From positions 1 to 64,000 of the forward strand of contig JAQXZB010000063.1 in assembly GCA_029226975.1 (NCBI GenBank): a stretch of 64,000 bases of DNA, read 5' to 3'. Shown one piece after another: positions 1 through 9,679 of this stretch (position 1 is the stretch's first letter; each line of letters opens with the position of its first letter). This DNA is from Clostridiales bacterium. Its GTDB lineage: Bacteria > Bacillota > Clostridia > UBA1381. The notes under the pieces were generated by a model, which saw only the letters and a list, made by a program, of their open reading frames with translations, did no database searches and had not been told where the DNA came from. The translations under genes and the position numbers were made by a program.

Positions 1-4
1 TTTT

Positions 5-949
5 TTATCTTATAAGCAAAAATGCCGTATATGCCCCGTAAATCAGTATCATCACGATACCGGCAGGTCTTGTTATTTTCTTTTTTGCAAGGGCGATTAC
101 ATACACCAAAGCCATTATTCCCGTTAAAATACACACGTCCCACAGCGCGTATCCGTCCGTACCCATATCCCCGATTACCGCGGACATTCCCAGTATGAAA
201 AGAATGTTAAATATATTCGAGCCTATGGCATTGCCCACTGCAATATCGTTTTGCCCTTTTTTTGCCGCCACCACTGAAGTAACAAGCTCCGGAAGCGATG
301 TTCCCACCGCCACAACCGTAAGACCGATAACCGTTTCCGTAAGTCCCGCCGCAAGCGCAATTGCCTTTGCACCCATTACGGTCAGCTGTCCTCCGGCTAT
401 TACCCCGGCAATTCCCACCGCTATAAGAATCAGACATTTTGTCCAGGACATGGGCTTCTCCTGTTCGGGTGAAGCTTCGCACTGATTTTTCTTTCCCGGC
501 ATAACCGACCCCGCCATAAATATCACAAACATCACCAAAAGCGCTATGCCGTCAAGCCTTGTCAGTGCGGTTTCGCCGCCGTTTAACGTAACCAACAGCA
601 CAGCAAGCAGCACAGTTATGCCTATACAAAACGGAAAATCCCGCCTTAACATATCCCGCTTCACCGCCACCGGCGCTATTATGGCACTCATGCCCAAAAC
701 CACAAGAGTGTTAAACATATTCGAGCCGATTACGTTTCCTATGGCTATTTCATTGCTGCCGGTTACCGACGCGGTTATGCTTACCGCCGCTTCGGGCAGG
801 CTTGTCCCGAAAGCAACAACTGTCAGCCCCACAATGTATGCCGGAATTTTAAGCCGATTTGACAAAGCACACGCCCCGTCAACAAAAAAATCCGCACCCT
901 TTACCAGCAGAACAAAGCCCGCTATAAGAAATACCACCATTAAAACCAT
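5..949 (-). CDS. CaCA-family Na+/Ca2+ (cation) exchanger, YrbG-like
   Basis: Two internal repeats with GTSLPE and GNxxGSNxFN motifs (VAFGTSLPEAAVS / GNVIGSNMFN; VAVGTSLPELVTS / GNAIGSNIFN). Start placed at ATG 949, preceded by AAGGAGGG. The longer track ORF (to 1135) reads through an RNA leader and terminator. Confidence 0.88.
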   Translation of the reverse strand: MVLMVVFLIAGFVLLVKGADFFVDGACALSNRLKIPAYIVGLTVVAFGTSLPEAAVSITASVTGSNEIAIGNVIGSNMFNTLVVLGMSAIIAPVAVKRDMLRRDFPFCIGITVLLAVLLVTLNGGETALTRLDGIALLVMFVIFMAGSVMPGKKNQCEASPEQEKPMSWTKCLILIAVGIAGVIAGGQLTVMGAKAIALAAGLTETVIGLTVVAVGTSLPELVTSVVAAKKGQNDIAVGNAIGSNIFNILFILGMSAVIGDMGTDGYALWDVCILTGIMALVYVIALAKKKITRPAGIVMILIYGAYTAFLLIR

Positions 950-969
950 TTTATTTCCCTCCTTGTCAA

Positions 970-1008
970 AATAAAAGAGACTTCTATTGCGTATGCAATA
1001 AAAGTCTC
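970..1008 (-). terminator. Intrinsic terminator in the exchanger leader
   Basis: Minus-sense GAGACTTTTATTGC-ATAC-GCAATAGAAGTCTC (14-bp stem, one G-U) followed by TTTTATTTT, upstream of the SD. Confidence 0.85.
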
Positions 1009-1087
1009 GTTGCTTACTGAAGAACCGGGATTTATCCGTACTGACGATTTCTCCAACGCGCACCGCGCGTGAACTACTCCCTTTTAC
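1001..1087 (-). ncRNA. Probable yybP-ykoY family (Mn2+-responsive) riboswitch aptamer
   Basis: Minus-sense AAAAGGGAGTAGTTC...GTCAGTACGGATAAATCCCGG...AGCAACGAGACTTTT resembles the family (GGGAGUAG, UACGG, AGC-GAGAC with a closing AAAAG/CTTTT pairing). The 3' strand is shared with the terminator stem. Confidence 0.72.
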
Positions 1088-1093
1088 AAGGAT

Positions 1094-1122
1094 ATTATAC
1101 GACATTTTCTTACATTTGTCAA
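1094..1122 (-). promoter_or_regulatory. Consensus sigma-A promoter for the exchanger leader
   Basis: Minus-sense TTGACA - 17 nt - TATAAT (1117-1122 and 1094-1099). Confidence 0.85.
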
Positions 1123-1131
1123 TACCCTTTA

Positions 1132-1743
1132 TCATAACTTGGAGCTTTTTATCATCTTCATTCTGGAATGTTCCTCCCTGTCCTTTTCCTCCAGGGAATC
1201 GGAAATATCCTTTACAATCATCTCATATTGAGGAATAGTTATATTTTCAAGAGCGTTGGCGCGCTTTTGCGTTTTTTTGATGTTCATCGCAAGGCGGTAA
1301 ACCGAATTTTCTATCTCGGCAAGCTGTATTGTCAGCTCCTTAACCCGCCCGAAGCACAGCGAAGCCTCGTCTATTGCCGAGGAGGTTTCCGCAAAGCCGT
1401 AGGGCGGTCTGCCGGAAGGCTTTTGGGCTCTTACAACCGGAATTTCCACGCCCATTACGCTCCTTAAATCTATGGTTATGCTCTCCTCAAAGCTTGCCGC
1501 GTGAGCATGGCGCTCAACCTCGCTTATGCCCATAAGCACGTTTGCGCTTTCAAGAGCCTTGTAGGCGCGGGCAAAGGTTTCCTCAATCTTTGCCTCAACG
1601 TCCTTTGCCTCCTCGATAAGCTGCATCATCTCCCTTATGAGGATATTGCGCTTTTTATCGAGCATTTCATAGCCCTGCTTTGAAAGACGCAGCGTGTTCT
1701 TGGCAGCCATAAGGTTGCCCTTTGTCGGCGCTAATTTCTGCAT
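1132..1743 (-). CDS. ntpD: V/A-type ATPase subunit D
   Basis: Subunit D-like coiled-coil protein beginning APTKGNLMAAKNTLRLSKQGYEMLDKKRNILI; follows subunit B. Confidence 0.92.
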   Translation of the reverse strand: MQKLAPTKGNLMAAKNTLRLSKQGYEMLDKKRNILIREMMQLIEEAKDVEAKIEETFARAYKALESANVLMGISEVERHAHAASFEESITIDLRSVMGVEIPVVRAQKPSGRPPYGFAETSSAIDEASLCFGRVKELTIQLAEIENSVYRLAMNIKKTQKRANALENITIPQYEMIVKDISDSLEEKDREEHSRMKMIKSSKL

Positions 1744-3149
1744 TACTCCTTCACTTCCTCCGCTTCGGCGCTTCTGTAATACTTATCCAAAATCTCGTCG
1801 CTCACTCTGTCAAGCTCGCTCTTGGGCAACATTCCCAACAGCTTCCAGCCCAAATCGAGAGTTTCCTCAATGCTTCTGTTTTCGTCCTTTGCCTGGGTCA
1901 GGAACCGGGCGTCAAAGGCCTTTCCGAACTCAATATACTTTTTGTCTATGGGTGAAAGCTCATCCTCGCCTATTACCGAGGCAAGGCTCTTTGCGTCCTC
2001 AACCTTGGAATACGCCGCAAAAAGCTGATTGGCAAGCTCCGGGTGATCCTCCCTTGTATAGCCCTTGCCTATACCGTCCTTCATCAGTCTTGACAATGAC
2101 GGCAGTATGGAAACCGGCGGGTACACGCCTGACAGGCTCAATGATCTGCCCAAAACTATCTGACCCTCGGTTATATATCCCGTAAGGTCGGGTATCGGGT
2201 GGGTAATATCATCGTTGGGCATGGTCAAAATCGGCACCTGCGTTACCGAGCCCTTTGCGTCCTTTATAATTCCCGCGCGCTCATAAAGGGAGGCAAGGTC
2301 GGAATACAAATATCCCGGAAAGCCCTTTCTTGAGGGAATTTCGCCCTTTGACGAGGATATTTCTCTTAAAGCCTCGGCGTAGGAGGTCATATCCGTTAAT
2401 ATAACCAGAACGTGCATATCGTGCTTAAATGCAAGATACTCTGCCGCCGTAAGCGCACATCTTGGTGTGATTATTCTTTCAACCACAGGGTCGTTTGAAA
2501 GGTTTAAAAACATTACAACCTTGTTTAAAACGCCGCTGTCCTCAAAGGATTTTCTGAAATAGTTGGCAACATCGTGCTTTACGCCCATTGCCGCAAAAAC
2601 TATGGCAAATCTGTCGCCGTTTACATCGTCCTCGTCCACAACCTTTGCCTGTCTTGCAATCTGCACCGCAAGACTGTCATGGGGCAGACCGTCGCCGGAA
2701 AATATGGGCAGCTTCTGACCTCTTATAAGCGTTGCAAGACAGTCAATGGAGGAAATACCCGTCTGAATAAAGTTGTTGGGGTATTCCCTTGAAACCGGGT
2801 TTATCGGCTGTCCGTTTACGTCGCGGACCTCGTCTGCAAAATAATCGCCCAGCCCGTCTATGGGTCTGCCGACACCGTCTAAGGTCCTTCCCAAAATTTC
2901 CTTAGAAAGCGGCAGCCGCATAGGCTCGCCCATAAACCTTGTTTTCGTATTGGTAAGCGAAAGTCCGCTTGTTCCCTCAAAAAGCTGAATAACCGCCTTA
3001 TCTCCCGAAATTTCTATAACTCTGCCCAAACGCTTTTGACCGCTGTCAAGAGTAACCGTTACCATTTCCTCATAGAAAGCGTCCGTTATTCCGTCTATAA
3101 CCGCAAGGGGTCCCTGGATATTATTAAGACCCATATATTCTATAGCCAT
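1743..3149 (-). CDS. ntpB: V/A-type ATPase subunit B
   Basis: NTP-binding-fold non-catalytic subunit; [34 protein letters not shown]. Confidence 0.96.
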   Translation of the reverse strand: MAIEYMGLNNIQGPLAVIDGITDAFYEEMVTVTLDSGQKRLGRVIEISGDKAVIQLFEGTSGLSLTNTKTRFMGEPMRLPLSKEILGRTLDGVGRPIDGLGDYFADEVRDVNGQPINPVSREYPNNFIQTGISSIDCLATLIRGQKLPIFSGDGLPHDSLAVQIARQAKVVDEDDVNGDRFAIVFAAMGVKHDVANYFRKSFEDSGVLNKVVMFLNLSNDPVVERIITPRCALTAAEYLAFKHDMHVLVILTDMTSYAEALREISSSKGEIPSRKGFPGYLYSDLASLYERAGIIKDAKGSVTQVPILTMPNDDITHPIPDLTGYITEGQIVLGRSLSLSGVYPPVSILPSLSRLMKDGIGKGYTREDHPELANQLFAAYSKVEDAKSLASVIGEDELSPIDKKYIEFGKAFDARFLTQAKDENRSIEETLDLGWKLLGMLPKSELDRVSDEILDKYYRSAEAEEVKE

Positions 3150-3164
3150 ATCCGCTCCCCCTTT

Positions 3165-4937
3165 CTATTCCTCGTCAAGCTTTGCCGCTATCAGCTTATC
3201 AAAGCTGTCGTTTATTTTTTCTGTCAATGCCTTTATGGGCTCCTCGAAATTATCGTTGCTTATCGAGTATTTCATTCGGATTACCTCCTCGACAACCCCG
3301 GTTTTTGCAACCTTTGAAAGCACAATACCCTTATCGACCATCTGCTTCATGCGCCTGTCAAGGGTTAAAATAACGTCCATCATTCTGTTCTGCTTTGCCA
3401 GCGGCACATATGTATCGTCCGCATGGAAAGCGTTCTGCTGCAAAAATCCCAGTCTTATGGCTCTTGCAACCTCAAGAGTAGCCTTTTGGCTGTCGGGCAG
3501 AACGTCCGCACCGATAAGCTTTACAATCTCCAAAAGACTGCTTTCCTCCTGAAGAATAGCCATTATTCGGGTACGCTTATCCATAAAGTCCTTTGAAACA
3601 TTCGCACTGTACCAGTCTGTCAGCTCGTCAACGTATTCGCTGTAGCTTGAAAGCCAGTTGATTGCCGGATAATGTCTTGCATATGCAAGGGATTTGTCAA
3701 GGGCCCAAAAGCAGCGTATAAAACGCTTGGTGTTCTGCGTGACCGGCTCCGAGAAATCTCCGCCCTGGGGAGAAACCGCGCCGATTATGGAAACCGAGCC
3801 TTCCGTTCCGTTTAAGTTGGTTACATAGCCGGCTCTTTCGTAAAACGCCGAGAGCCTTGACGCCAAATATGCCGGGAAGCCCTCCTCGGCGGGCATTTCC
3901 TCCAAACGTCCCGAAATTTCTCTTAAAGCCTCCGCCCATCTTGAGGTGGAGTCCGCCATAAGCGCAACGTCATAGCCCATATCCCTGTAATATTCAGCCA
4001 GTGTAACGCCTGTGTAAATACTTGCCTCACGTGCCGCAACCGGCATATTGGAAGTGTTTGCGATAAGCACTGTTCTGTCAAGCAACGGTCTGTTGGATTT
4101 GGGGTCGATAAGCTCCGAAAATTCCTCCAGAACCTGCGTCATCTCGTTGCCGCGCTCTCCGCAGCCGATATATACGATTATATCCGCGTCGCACCATTTT
4201 GCAAGCTGATGCTGTGTCATTGTTTTTCCCGTACCGAAGCCGCCGGGGATTGCCGCCGCGCCGCCCTTTGCCAGCGGGAACATCGCGTCTATTATTCTCT
4301 GTCCCGTCACAAGGGGTACGGAAATGGGCTGACGCTTCAGATACGGTCTTGCCTGCTTAATGGGCCATTCCTGCTTCATACATATGTCCACAAGCCCGTT
4401 TTCCGTCTGAAGCTTTACAATCGGCTCGCAGATATTGTAATTTCCGTCGGGAGCTGCCCATTTTACTATGCCCTTTACATTGGGCGGAATCATAATGCGG
4501 TGCTCAATAAGAGTTGTTTCCTGGGTTACGGCGATTATGTCGCCGCCCGAAACCGCGTCATTTTCCTTTGCCCGAACGGTAACGCTCCAGGTTTTTGTTT
4601 CATCAAGGGGCGTAACCTTCATGCCTCTTGCGATAAATGCGCCGGAGCCTTTGCGTATCTCCTTTAAGGGATGCTCTATACCGTCAAATATGTCGGAAAT
4701 GATACCCGGTGCGAGGGTGATGGACATCGGCGAGCCGGAGCCTTTAACAAGCTCTCCCGCCTTAAGCCCCGAGGTTTCCTCATATACCTGCACTATCGTA
4801 GCGTCCTCTTCGACACCGATAACCTCGCCGATAAGCTCCTCGTCGCCCACATATACCATTTCCTGCATACCGAATTCATCCGAACCCTTTACCTTCACAA
4901 CAGGTCCGTTTATTCCAAATATACGACCTTCTGCCAT
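3165..4937 (-). CDS. ntpA: V/A-type ATPase catalytic subunit A
   Basis: P-loop [47 protein letters not shown]. Confidence 0.97.
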   Translation of the reverse strand: MAEGRIFGINGPVVKVKGSDEFGMQEMVYVGDEELIGEVIGVEEDATIVQVYEETSGLKAGELVKGSGSPMSITLAPGIISDIFDGIEHPLKEIRKGSGAFIARGMKVTPLDETKTWSVTVRAKENDAVSGGDIIAVTQETTLIEHRIMIPPNVKGIVKWAAPDGNYNICEPIVKLQTENGLVDICMKQEWPIKQARPYLKRQPISVPLVTGQRIIDAMFPLAKGGAAAIPGGFGTGKTMTQHQLAKWCDADIIVYIGCGERGNEMTQVLEEFSELIDPKSNRPLLDRTVLIANTSNMPVAAREASIYTGVTLAEYYRDMGYDVALMADSTSRWAEALREISGRLEEMPAEEGFPAYLASRLSAFYERAGYVTNLNGTEGSVSIIGAVSPQGGDFSEPVTQNTKRFIRCFWALDKSLAYARHYPAINWLSSYSEYVDELTDWYSANVSKDFMDKRTRIMAILQEESSLLEIVKLIGADVLPDSQKATLEVARAIRLGFLQQNAFHADDTYVPLAKQNRMMDVILTLDRRMKQMVDKGIVLSKVAKTGVVEEVIRMKYSISNDNFEEPIKALTEKINDSFDKLIAAKLDEE

Positions 4938-4965
4938 GTTTAATGTTCCTTTCTGTTATCGACTT

Positions 4966-5571
4966 CTATTCTATGGTCAGACCGCTGCCGGTGAGAAAAT
5001 CCTTTTTCTCCTCGGCAAGCATCTCTTTAAAGGAATAATCCACGCTTACGCGTCTGTCGGGATTAAATACCTTTACTCCGCCGATAAAATCCTTTTCATC
5101 GGCTGCCTGAACGGAAATTGTCGAATAGTCCTCGGACAGGGCAATTATCTCGTCCTTATACTTCAAATCGTCACCCGATACATATACAAGCTTGCTGCCC
5201 TTGCCGACCTCCAAAAGCGCTCTTTCGGTTCTGCGCATAAGCCATTCCCTGTATTCATCGGTTTTCATAAATTCCTTTAATTTATCGCTTACCTCAAGCA
5301 TAACCTCGTTTATGATGCTGTCACGATATAAAAGCAGCTGCTTTTTTGCGTCAAGCTCCGCCTGCAGGACCTGCTGATTTTCCTTTTTCTTCGCTTCTAT
5401 GGTATTAAGCTGAAGCTGTGTTGAAGCCTCCTCCCGGTACTGCGCCTCCTTCTCGGCAATAATCGCGTCATGCTTCTTTTGCATGCTGTCTATCATACCT
5501 TCTCTTTTGCCGGAAGCATCTCTCATTACCAGTGATGAGAAAGTATTAAGCTTTTCATTCATAATGTCCAT
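4966..5571 (-). CDS. ntpE: V/A-type ATPase subunit E
   Basis: Coiled-coil stalk protein of about 200 aa between subunits F and A. Confidence 0.85.
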   Translation of the reverse strand: MDIMNEKLNTFSSLVMRDASGKREGMIDSMQKKHDAIIAEKEAQYREEASTQLQLNTIEAKKKENQQVLQAELDAKKQLLLYRDSIINEVMLEVSDKLKEFMKTDEYREWLMRRTERALLEVGKGSKLVYVSGDDLKYKDEIIALSEDYSTISVQAADEKDFIGGVKVFNPDRRVSVDYSFKEMLAEEKKDFLTGSGLTIE

Positions 5572-5597
5572 TTGTAATCAACCTCCCTTTAGGGTAA

Positions 5598-5906
5598 TTA
5601 AAGCTTTAGCCCTATAGATTCCTGCACAAGTCCGTTTATCGACCCGGCTATGTCACGGCTGCCGTGTCTGTCGGGTATTTCGACAATCAGGGGTGTGTGC
5701 AGGGTAAGCTTAAGGCTTCTTATATAATCCTTTACGGTTGCGGCAGCCTTCTCGGTCAATACAAGAATACCGAGTTCCTTGTCGGACAGCGCGGATTTAA
5801 CGGCTTCGGTGACCTCCTCGCTCGTATGAGCAACACAGCCTCTTATTCCCGCAAGCCTCATTCCCACAAGGGTATCCACGTTGTCGCTTATCAGATACAT
5901 TTTCAT
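5598..5906 (-). CDS. V/A-type ATPase subunit F
   Basis: 102 aa, MYLISDNVDTLVGMRLAGIRG...ILVLTEKAA, typical of subunit F. Confidence 0.9.
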   Translation of the reverse strand: MKMYLISDNVDTLVGMRLAGIRGCVAHTSEEVTEAVKSALSDKELGILVLTEKAAATVKDYIRSLKLTLHTPLIVEIPDRHGSRDIAGSINGLVQESIGLKL

Positions 5907-5921
5907 TTACAAGTCATCCCT

Positions 5922-6341
5922 TTAGCTGTTTAAGATCATAAACGAAATTACCAGACCGTAAAGAGCGATACCCTCTGCAAGAGCAACGAAGATAAGGGTT
6001 TTACCCATGATTTTCTCGTTCTCGCTCATTGCGCCTATAGCCGCAGACGCAGCGGACGCAACCGCGATACCGCCGCCCACGCCGCTAAGACCGGTTGAAA
6101 GAGCGGCGCCTATGTATTTTAGGCCCTCGCCCACGCTCATTCCCGTCTGTGCCGCTCCCGCAGCGAAAGCGGGAACGGAGCAGCCCAGCGTATATACAAC
6201 ACCCACGCCGATAACGGCGAAGAACGAAATTGCGTTCATTAAAAGACATTCCTTACCCTTTGATTTGCCTGACTTATAATAAAGAGCAATCGGAGCCAGA
6301 ACACTTAACGCTATTAAAACAAATAATACCTTCATCAACAT
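5922..6341 (-). CDS. ntpK: V/A-type ATPase membrane rotor subunit K (c-like)
   Basis: Gly/Ala-rich hairpin with a carboxylate: GLKYIGAALSTGLSGVGGGIAVASAASAAIG...LIFVALAEGIALYGLVISFMIL. Confidence 0.9.
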   Translation of the reverse strand: MLMKVLFVLIALSVLAPIALYYKSGKSKGKECLLMNAISFFAVIGVGVVYTLGCSVPAFAAGAAQTGMSVGEGLKYIGAALSTGLSGVGGGIAVASAASAAIGAMSENEKIMGKTLIFVALAEGIALYGLVISFMILNS

Positions 6342-6359
6342 TTTTAATTACCTCTCTTT

Positions 6360-8258
6360 TTATTTATTCTTTAAGGAAACAAATTCCTTGCCGCCGCCTC
6401 TGAAATAACGGCTGAACATTTCATAATACTCAAGTCTTAATACCTGAATTGCGACTATAAGCGCTTCCAAAACCATGACTATGATATTTCCCACAACCAT
6501 AACCACAGCTCCGCCGACGCCGCCGCTCTTTGAAAGAGCCGCAACGGCCATCATCATGCCCACATGTATAATCGCGAACGCGCCTATTCTTAAGAAGGAT
6601 ATTGTGTTGGTAATAAAGCTCAGCACAACCTCGAACATCTCAAAGAGATTTTCAACAAAGAACATTCCGCTTTTGGGAAGCCAGTTCTTGTTCCCCTCCA
6701 CAAGCTTTGAAAGCGGCTCGCACATATACATTGCAAGCAATGAAACCGCAAACATCAGTCCTATAACAATGCCGGGTATTCCAAGACCCAAAACCGCATT
6801 CAGTGCAAGAAGCACAACGCCCAAATAGAACACTATGCCCGCAATTCCGTTATGTCCGAATATCGCCTCGCCGTACTGCCTTGCCCTTATGGTATTGGCA
6901 ACGTTTAGGCACATTCCCATAATTATGGTTATCGCACCCATGCACACCGTACCGATAAGCAGCGGCATAATTGATTCCATGGGCTTTATGGTTTCTATAT
7001 GGAACAGCTGCGGTATAATCTCCTCGTTTCCGAAGAATGAGCCGTATATAAAGCCGCTCACAATTCCCGCCAGTCCAACCATTCCGATAATTCCGCCCAA
7101 ATCCAGCTTTTTTATCTTGTAGGCGGCAAAGCCGGCTATGGCAAGCACCGCACTCTGTCCCACATCGCCGAACATTATTCCGAAAAACAGAATATAGGTT
7201 ATGGCAAGTATGGGCGTGGGGTCTATCTCGCCGTAACGGGGAAGCCCGTACATCTTCACGAACATTTCAAAGGGACGGAAGATGAAGTTGTTTTTAAGCT
7301 TTGTCGGCGGGCTTACACCCTTTATTTTATCCGGGTTTTCAAAATACATGATAACCACATCATCCGACTGTGAGATTTCCTTCTCAAGCTTTTTCGCTTC
7401 CGATGCCTCCATCCAGCCCACCACATAGAAGAACATATCCGAATGTACGGCGTTTCTTCTTATCTCGTCGAACTGACTTCGCTTTCTGGCAAGATTGTAT
7501 ATTCCCGAAAGCGTCATTCTTGCGTCCAAAAGCATACCGGAGGTTTTTTGACTTAATTCTTCCTTTTTCCGTTTATATTCCTCGTTTTCGCTGCGAAGCT
7601 GCTTTTTTATCTCATAGGGAATACCCGTATGCTTTGTATCTATCTGCTCCTCCTCGAAATACAGGGAATCGAAAACCTCATCGACCTTTCTCTTCTTTAA
7701 GAGAGGCACGAAGTAAAAGCCCCATACGTCCGTTGTGTTTTCATAGGTTTTTACAAAAACCGTTTCAAGGTTTTCAAGATAGGTGTTTAAGGTTTTGTAG
7801 CTCGGCTTTGAAATATGCCCGAATCTTACGGCGATATATTCCATACCGAATATCTTCTCCAAAGGCTCATCAACATCTATCATCAAATTCATCTGTTCAA
7901 TGGTCTTTTCGTTTTCTTCGATTTTTTTGTCAAGCTCCGCACTTTCTGTCCGCTCATTTTCAATTCTGCTGTTTATAGAACCGATGTACTCCTGCATTTT
8001 CTCATAGGTCATGCTGTTGTCTGCCAAGAAATCGGCGTCCGGCTCATAATTTGCAAATTTAAGTATGGAAAGCGCGTCCTTTGCCAAAGTTTCGTAATAA
8101 TTTGAATCCTCAAAGCTTTCAAGACGCTTGCGGTTTGTAAGCACGCTTGCAGCCTTTTCCAGATGAATATCCCTGCCGTATATATATTTCTCAACAATGC
8201 TGTCAAAGCGGCTTATCTGTCCCGAAATAGTTACGGCCTTCATCTTAACTATTGCCAA
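6360..8258 (-). CDS. ntpI: V/A-type ATPase subunit I
   Basis: 632 aa; cytoplasmic N-terminal half and polytopic C-terminal half (FGIMFGDVGQSAVL, NTISFLRIGAFAIIH). Confidence 0.94.
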   Translation of the reverse strand: MAIVKMKAVTISGQISRFDSIVEKYIYGRDIHLEKAASVLTNRKRLESFEDSNYYETLAKDALSILKFANYEPDADFLADNSMTYEKMQEYIGSINSRIENERTESAELDKKIEENEKTIEQMNLMIDVDEPLEKIFGMEYIAVRFGHISKPSYKTLNTYLENLETVFVKTYENTTDVWGFYFVPLLKKRKVDEVFDSLYFEEEQIDTKHTGIPYEIKKQLRSENEEYKRKKEELSQKTSGMLLDARMTLSGIYNLARKRSQFDEIRRNAVHSDMFFYVVGWMEASEAKKLEKEISQSDDVVIMYFENPDKIKGVSPPTKLKNNFIFRPFEMFVKMYGLPRYGEIDPTPILAITYILFFGIMFGDVGQSAVLAIAGFAAYKIKKLDLGGIIGMVGLAGIVSGFIYGSFFGNEEIIPQLFHIETIKPMESIMPLLIGTVCMGAITIIMGMCLNVANTIRARQYGEAIFGHNGIAGIVFYLGVVLLALNAVLGLGIPGIVIGLMFAVSLLAMYMCEPLSKLVEGNKNWLPKSGMFFVENLFEMFEVVLSFITNTISFLRIGAFAIIHVGMMMAVAALSKSGGVGGAVVMVVGNIIVMVLEALIVAIQVLRLEYYEMFSRYFRGGGKEFVSLKNK

Positions 8259-8279
8259 AGCTTTCTCTCCTCCCTTCCG

Positions 8280-9320
8280 TTATATATCCAGTCTGCGGCG
8301 TATTTCCTCGGGCTCGACCCCGTAACGCACACATTCGATTATTGTCTTTATATTAAGCACTTCAAATTCCTTTAGGTACAAAAACGCATACACCGCCGCC
8401 AAGGACTGCGAATGACTGACAAAAACTCTTTTGGCGTTTTTTCTTATCATTCTGCGGTAATTAAGCTCGGGATATGTACCCGTCTCAACTCCGCTAAAGA
8501 GCTTTGCGTACTTGGTTTCCCGCACTCTTGCAAGGAAAATTTCCGCACTCTCGCTCTTTACGAGATTTTTTATTTCCTCCTCACTTATCCTGTGCCGTAC
8601 CGGAATAAGATATGTGTAAATCAGCTCTTCGGGGAAATTAAAGAACTTTTTGCCCCTATAAATCCACATAAGATTAAGAGCGTCTATCTTGCTCCCCACA
8701 AGCAGCCGAAACAGCTCCCGCTGATCCTTGGGAACCTTTGTATTTATATCGCGCCAAAAGGCGTTGTAATAAAAGCTTTCCAAAATCATGCTTATGGAGA
8801 AAAACTCCACATCCAGGCTCTGCGCCCGCCTTAACGGCTCGTAATAGGGAGTGTTTTTGCAGGCGTTGGCACAATCGTCAAGATTTTTTGCGCTGTACAT
8901 TCCCTCCCGGTCAATCCCGGTATGGGTCTTAAAAAACCTTTCGAATATTTCATCGTTTATCTCGCCGGTATCACGTTCCTCATGGGTGTAAATATACTGA
9001 ATTTCCCTTATGAGAAATTCTATCTCATGATGCATGAACCAATATTTGAGGATGTAACGCTTGCTGCTGTCCGCAAAGCTGTAAAGGCGGGTATAATCGT
9101 TTACCACGCTGCCTTTTACCAAAATTTCCATCTGACCGCGGTGTATGTCCGCCGCGTTTATGTCGGAGAGAATGTCTCCGTAGCCCGGAGTATTTTTCAT
9201 GTATGAGCACACATCGTTTACGGTCTTTTTGCCCATAAGCTGCTCATAGTCCTCCGGGGTAAGGAATTTGGCGTGCATCGCTTTAAGCTTGGCGGAAAGT
9301 GCGCTGTAATCCACATTCAT
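8280..9320 (-). CDS. ntpC: V/A-type ATPase subunit C
   Basis: 346 aa, d/AC39-type subunit in operon context. Confidence 0.88.
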   Translation of the reverse strand: MNVDYSALSAKLKAMHAKFLTPEDYEQLMGKKTVNDVCSYMKNTPGYGDILSDINAADIHRGQMEILVKGSVVNDYTRLYSFADSSKRYILKYWFMHHEIEFLIREIQYIYTHEERDTGEINDEIFERFFKTHTGIDREGMYSAKNLDDCANACKNTPYYEPLRRAQSLDVEFFSISMILESFYYNAFWRDINTKVPKDQRELFRLLVGSKIDALNLMWIYRGKKFFNFPEELIYTYLIPVRHRISEEEIKNLVKSESAEIFLARVRETKYAKLFSGVETGTYPELNYRRMIRKNAKRVFVSHSQSLAAVYAFLYLKEFEVLNIKTIIECVRYGVEPEEIRRRLDI

Positions 9321-9338
9321 ATGTCATCCCTCTTCCCG

Positions 9339-9647
9339 TCAGCCGATTATATTCTTAAAAATCCGATTTACCCATTCTTCCTTGTTATGCTCGTATTTTT
9401 TTCTAAGCTCTTCGGCATGGTATTTTTCCTCGTTCTGTATCATTTCGCAGCGTTCCTTTGCCTCGCGCTCCTGTTCTATGGAAATCTCGCGGCAGCGCTG
9501 TTCCGTTTCTCTTTTTATCTTCTCGTGCAGCTTGTGGGTTTCGGCATCAAGAGAGCTTTCAAAGGCGCTGTCCGCCTGCTTGGCGTCCTTCATAAGCTCC
9601 TGCGCCTGTTCCTCAATATCGATTATTTTTAAAATTAAATCCTCCAT
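9339..9647 (-). CDS. V/A-type ATPase peripheral stalk subunit (G/H-like)
   Basis: 102 aa charged coiled coil, first gene of the ATPase operon. Confidence 0.75.
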   Translation of the reverse strand: MEDLILKIIDIEEQAQELMKDAKQADSAFESSLDAETHKLHEKIKRETEQRCREISIEQEREAKERCEMIQNEEKYHAEELRKKYEHNKEEWVNRIFKNIIG

Positions 9648-9679
9648 ATTGACCCCTCCTTTTAAAAAAGTATAGGAAT

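Noticed and set aside
950-1135. N-terminal extension of the CaCA exchanger ORF
   Set aside because: It overlaps a promoter, aptamer and terminator; the RBS-supported start is at 949.
1132-9647. V/A-type ATPase operon as a novel system
   Set aside because: Subunit content and order are those of a normal bacterial V/A-type ATPase; only the K-subunit detail was kept.
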